64,000 bases of DNA, from assembly GCA_036768485.1 (NCBI GenBank), contig JAVLUZ010000340.1, positions 1,196,701 to 1,260,700 on the forward strand, given 5' to 3'. The notes beneath the pieces were generated by a model. The model saw only the letters and a list, made by a program, of their open reading frames with translations, did not search any database and was not told the DNA's origin. A program made the translations under genes and the position numbers. The stretch comes from Mermis nigrescens (taxonomy: Eukaryota; Nematoda; Enoplea; Mermithida; Mermithidae). Shown here one piece after another: positions 63,794 to 64,000 of this stretch (the first letter of the stretch is position 1; the number at the start of each line of letters is the position of its first letter).

Positions 63794-64000
63794 ACATCTG
63801 GGCATGGGGGGGGGGGTTTCCGGGGTGTGCACCCACCCCCAGAAACCAAAATACCCCCCAGAAATCAAAAATAACCCCCAGAATTCAATTTTTTAAATTT
63901 TTTTATCTTTTTCGCAATTTTTTGATGCCAATGGATAGTGCTCAATGAGAAACGTCGAAAAATGGTGTTTTTTGTCATAGCACCATTTTTAGGGCCATTT
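63794..64000. mobile_element. M1 element, right end cut by window
   Basis: Begins cacatctgggc at 63794 and runs through the core to the end of the window. Immediately before it, 63757-63790 looks like the start of another M1 copy (cacgtgggggtttgggggg), so this may be a third self-nested pair. Confidence 0.8.

Overview
The window is AT-rich metazoan DNA, most probably from an invertebrate. The evidence is short host-type exons with GTGAGT splice donors, Penelope-like retroelements with GIY-YIG domains, PIF/Harbinger, hAT and Helitron transposons, a Ty3/gypsy LTR element, and Polinton/adintovirus-type capsid genes. The species cannot be named from sequence alone. Nearly everything recognisable is mobile or virus-derived. 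Only two short stretches look like host exons: a start exon at 13085-13129 and a possible 3' exon near 62737-62913.

Layout. 1-3.5 kb: terminal-inverted-repeat miniature elements (a family called M1 here) around decayed gag-like and envelope-like genes on the minus strand. 3550-12245: one minus-strand Ty3/gypsy element with both LTRs, a long gag-pol frame broken once in integrase, and a third ORF that appears to be spliced. 12.2-14.9 kb: mostly non-coding, with a candidate host first exon. 14983-18072: a decayed Polinton-type virion module on the minus strand (small conserved protein, pX-like core protein, major capsid, adenain-like protease, penton). 18.36-24.9 kb: a decayed retroelement on the minus strand reading gag, an unrecognised membrane ORF, envelope, then protease fused in frame to the envelope tail, then the start of reverse transcriptase. 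25-28.1 kb: little coding, one foldback element and a long TA microsatellite. 28538-34191: a second, more damaged Polinton virion module with the same gene order, interrupted by a 1.2 kb repeat (RptA) and four M1 copies.

34978-53195 is one PIF/Harbinger transposon swollen by insertions. Its transposase is split by a hAT element (35714-38336, perfect 8-bp duplication) and then by a head-to-tail array of four Penelope-like copies (38407-50435). The array itself holds a non-autonomous Helitron (39921-41253) and an M1 element (43779-44056). 53.2-64 kb holds a further hAT element with an M1 inside, a second RptA copy carrying a 1.7 kb insertion with inverted 17-bp minisatellites, a TTAA-flanked element, a terminal-inverted-repeat element, two weak coding remnants, and more M1 copies.

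The strongest unusual signals are the two parallel Polinton virion modules, the envelope-protease fusion upstream of reverse transcriptase, the spliced third ORF of the gypsy element, and a short Penelope intron whose removal restores frame. All viral and retroviral genes seen are interrupted or incomplete. Alignments were done by eye, so exact ends of decayed genes are approximate.
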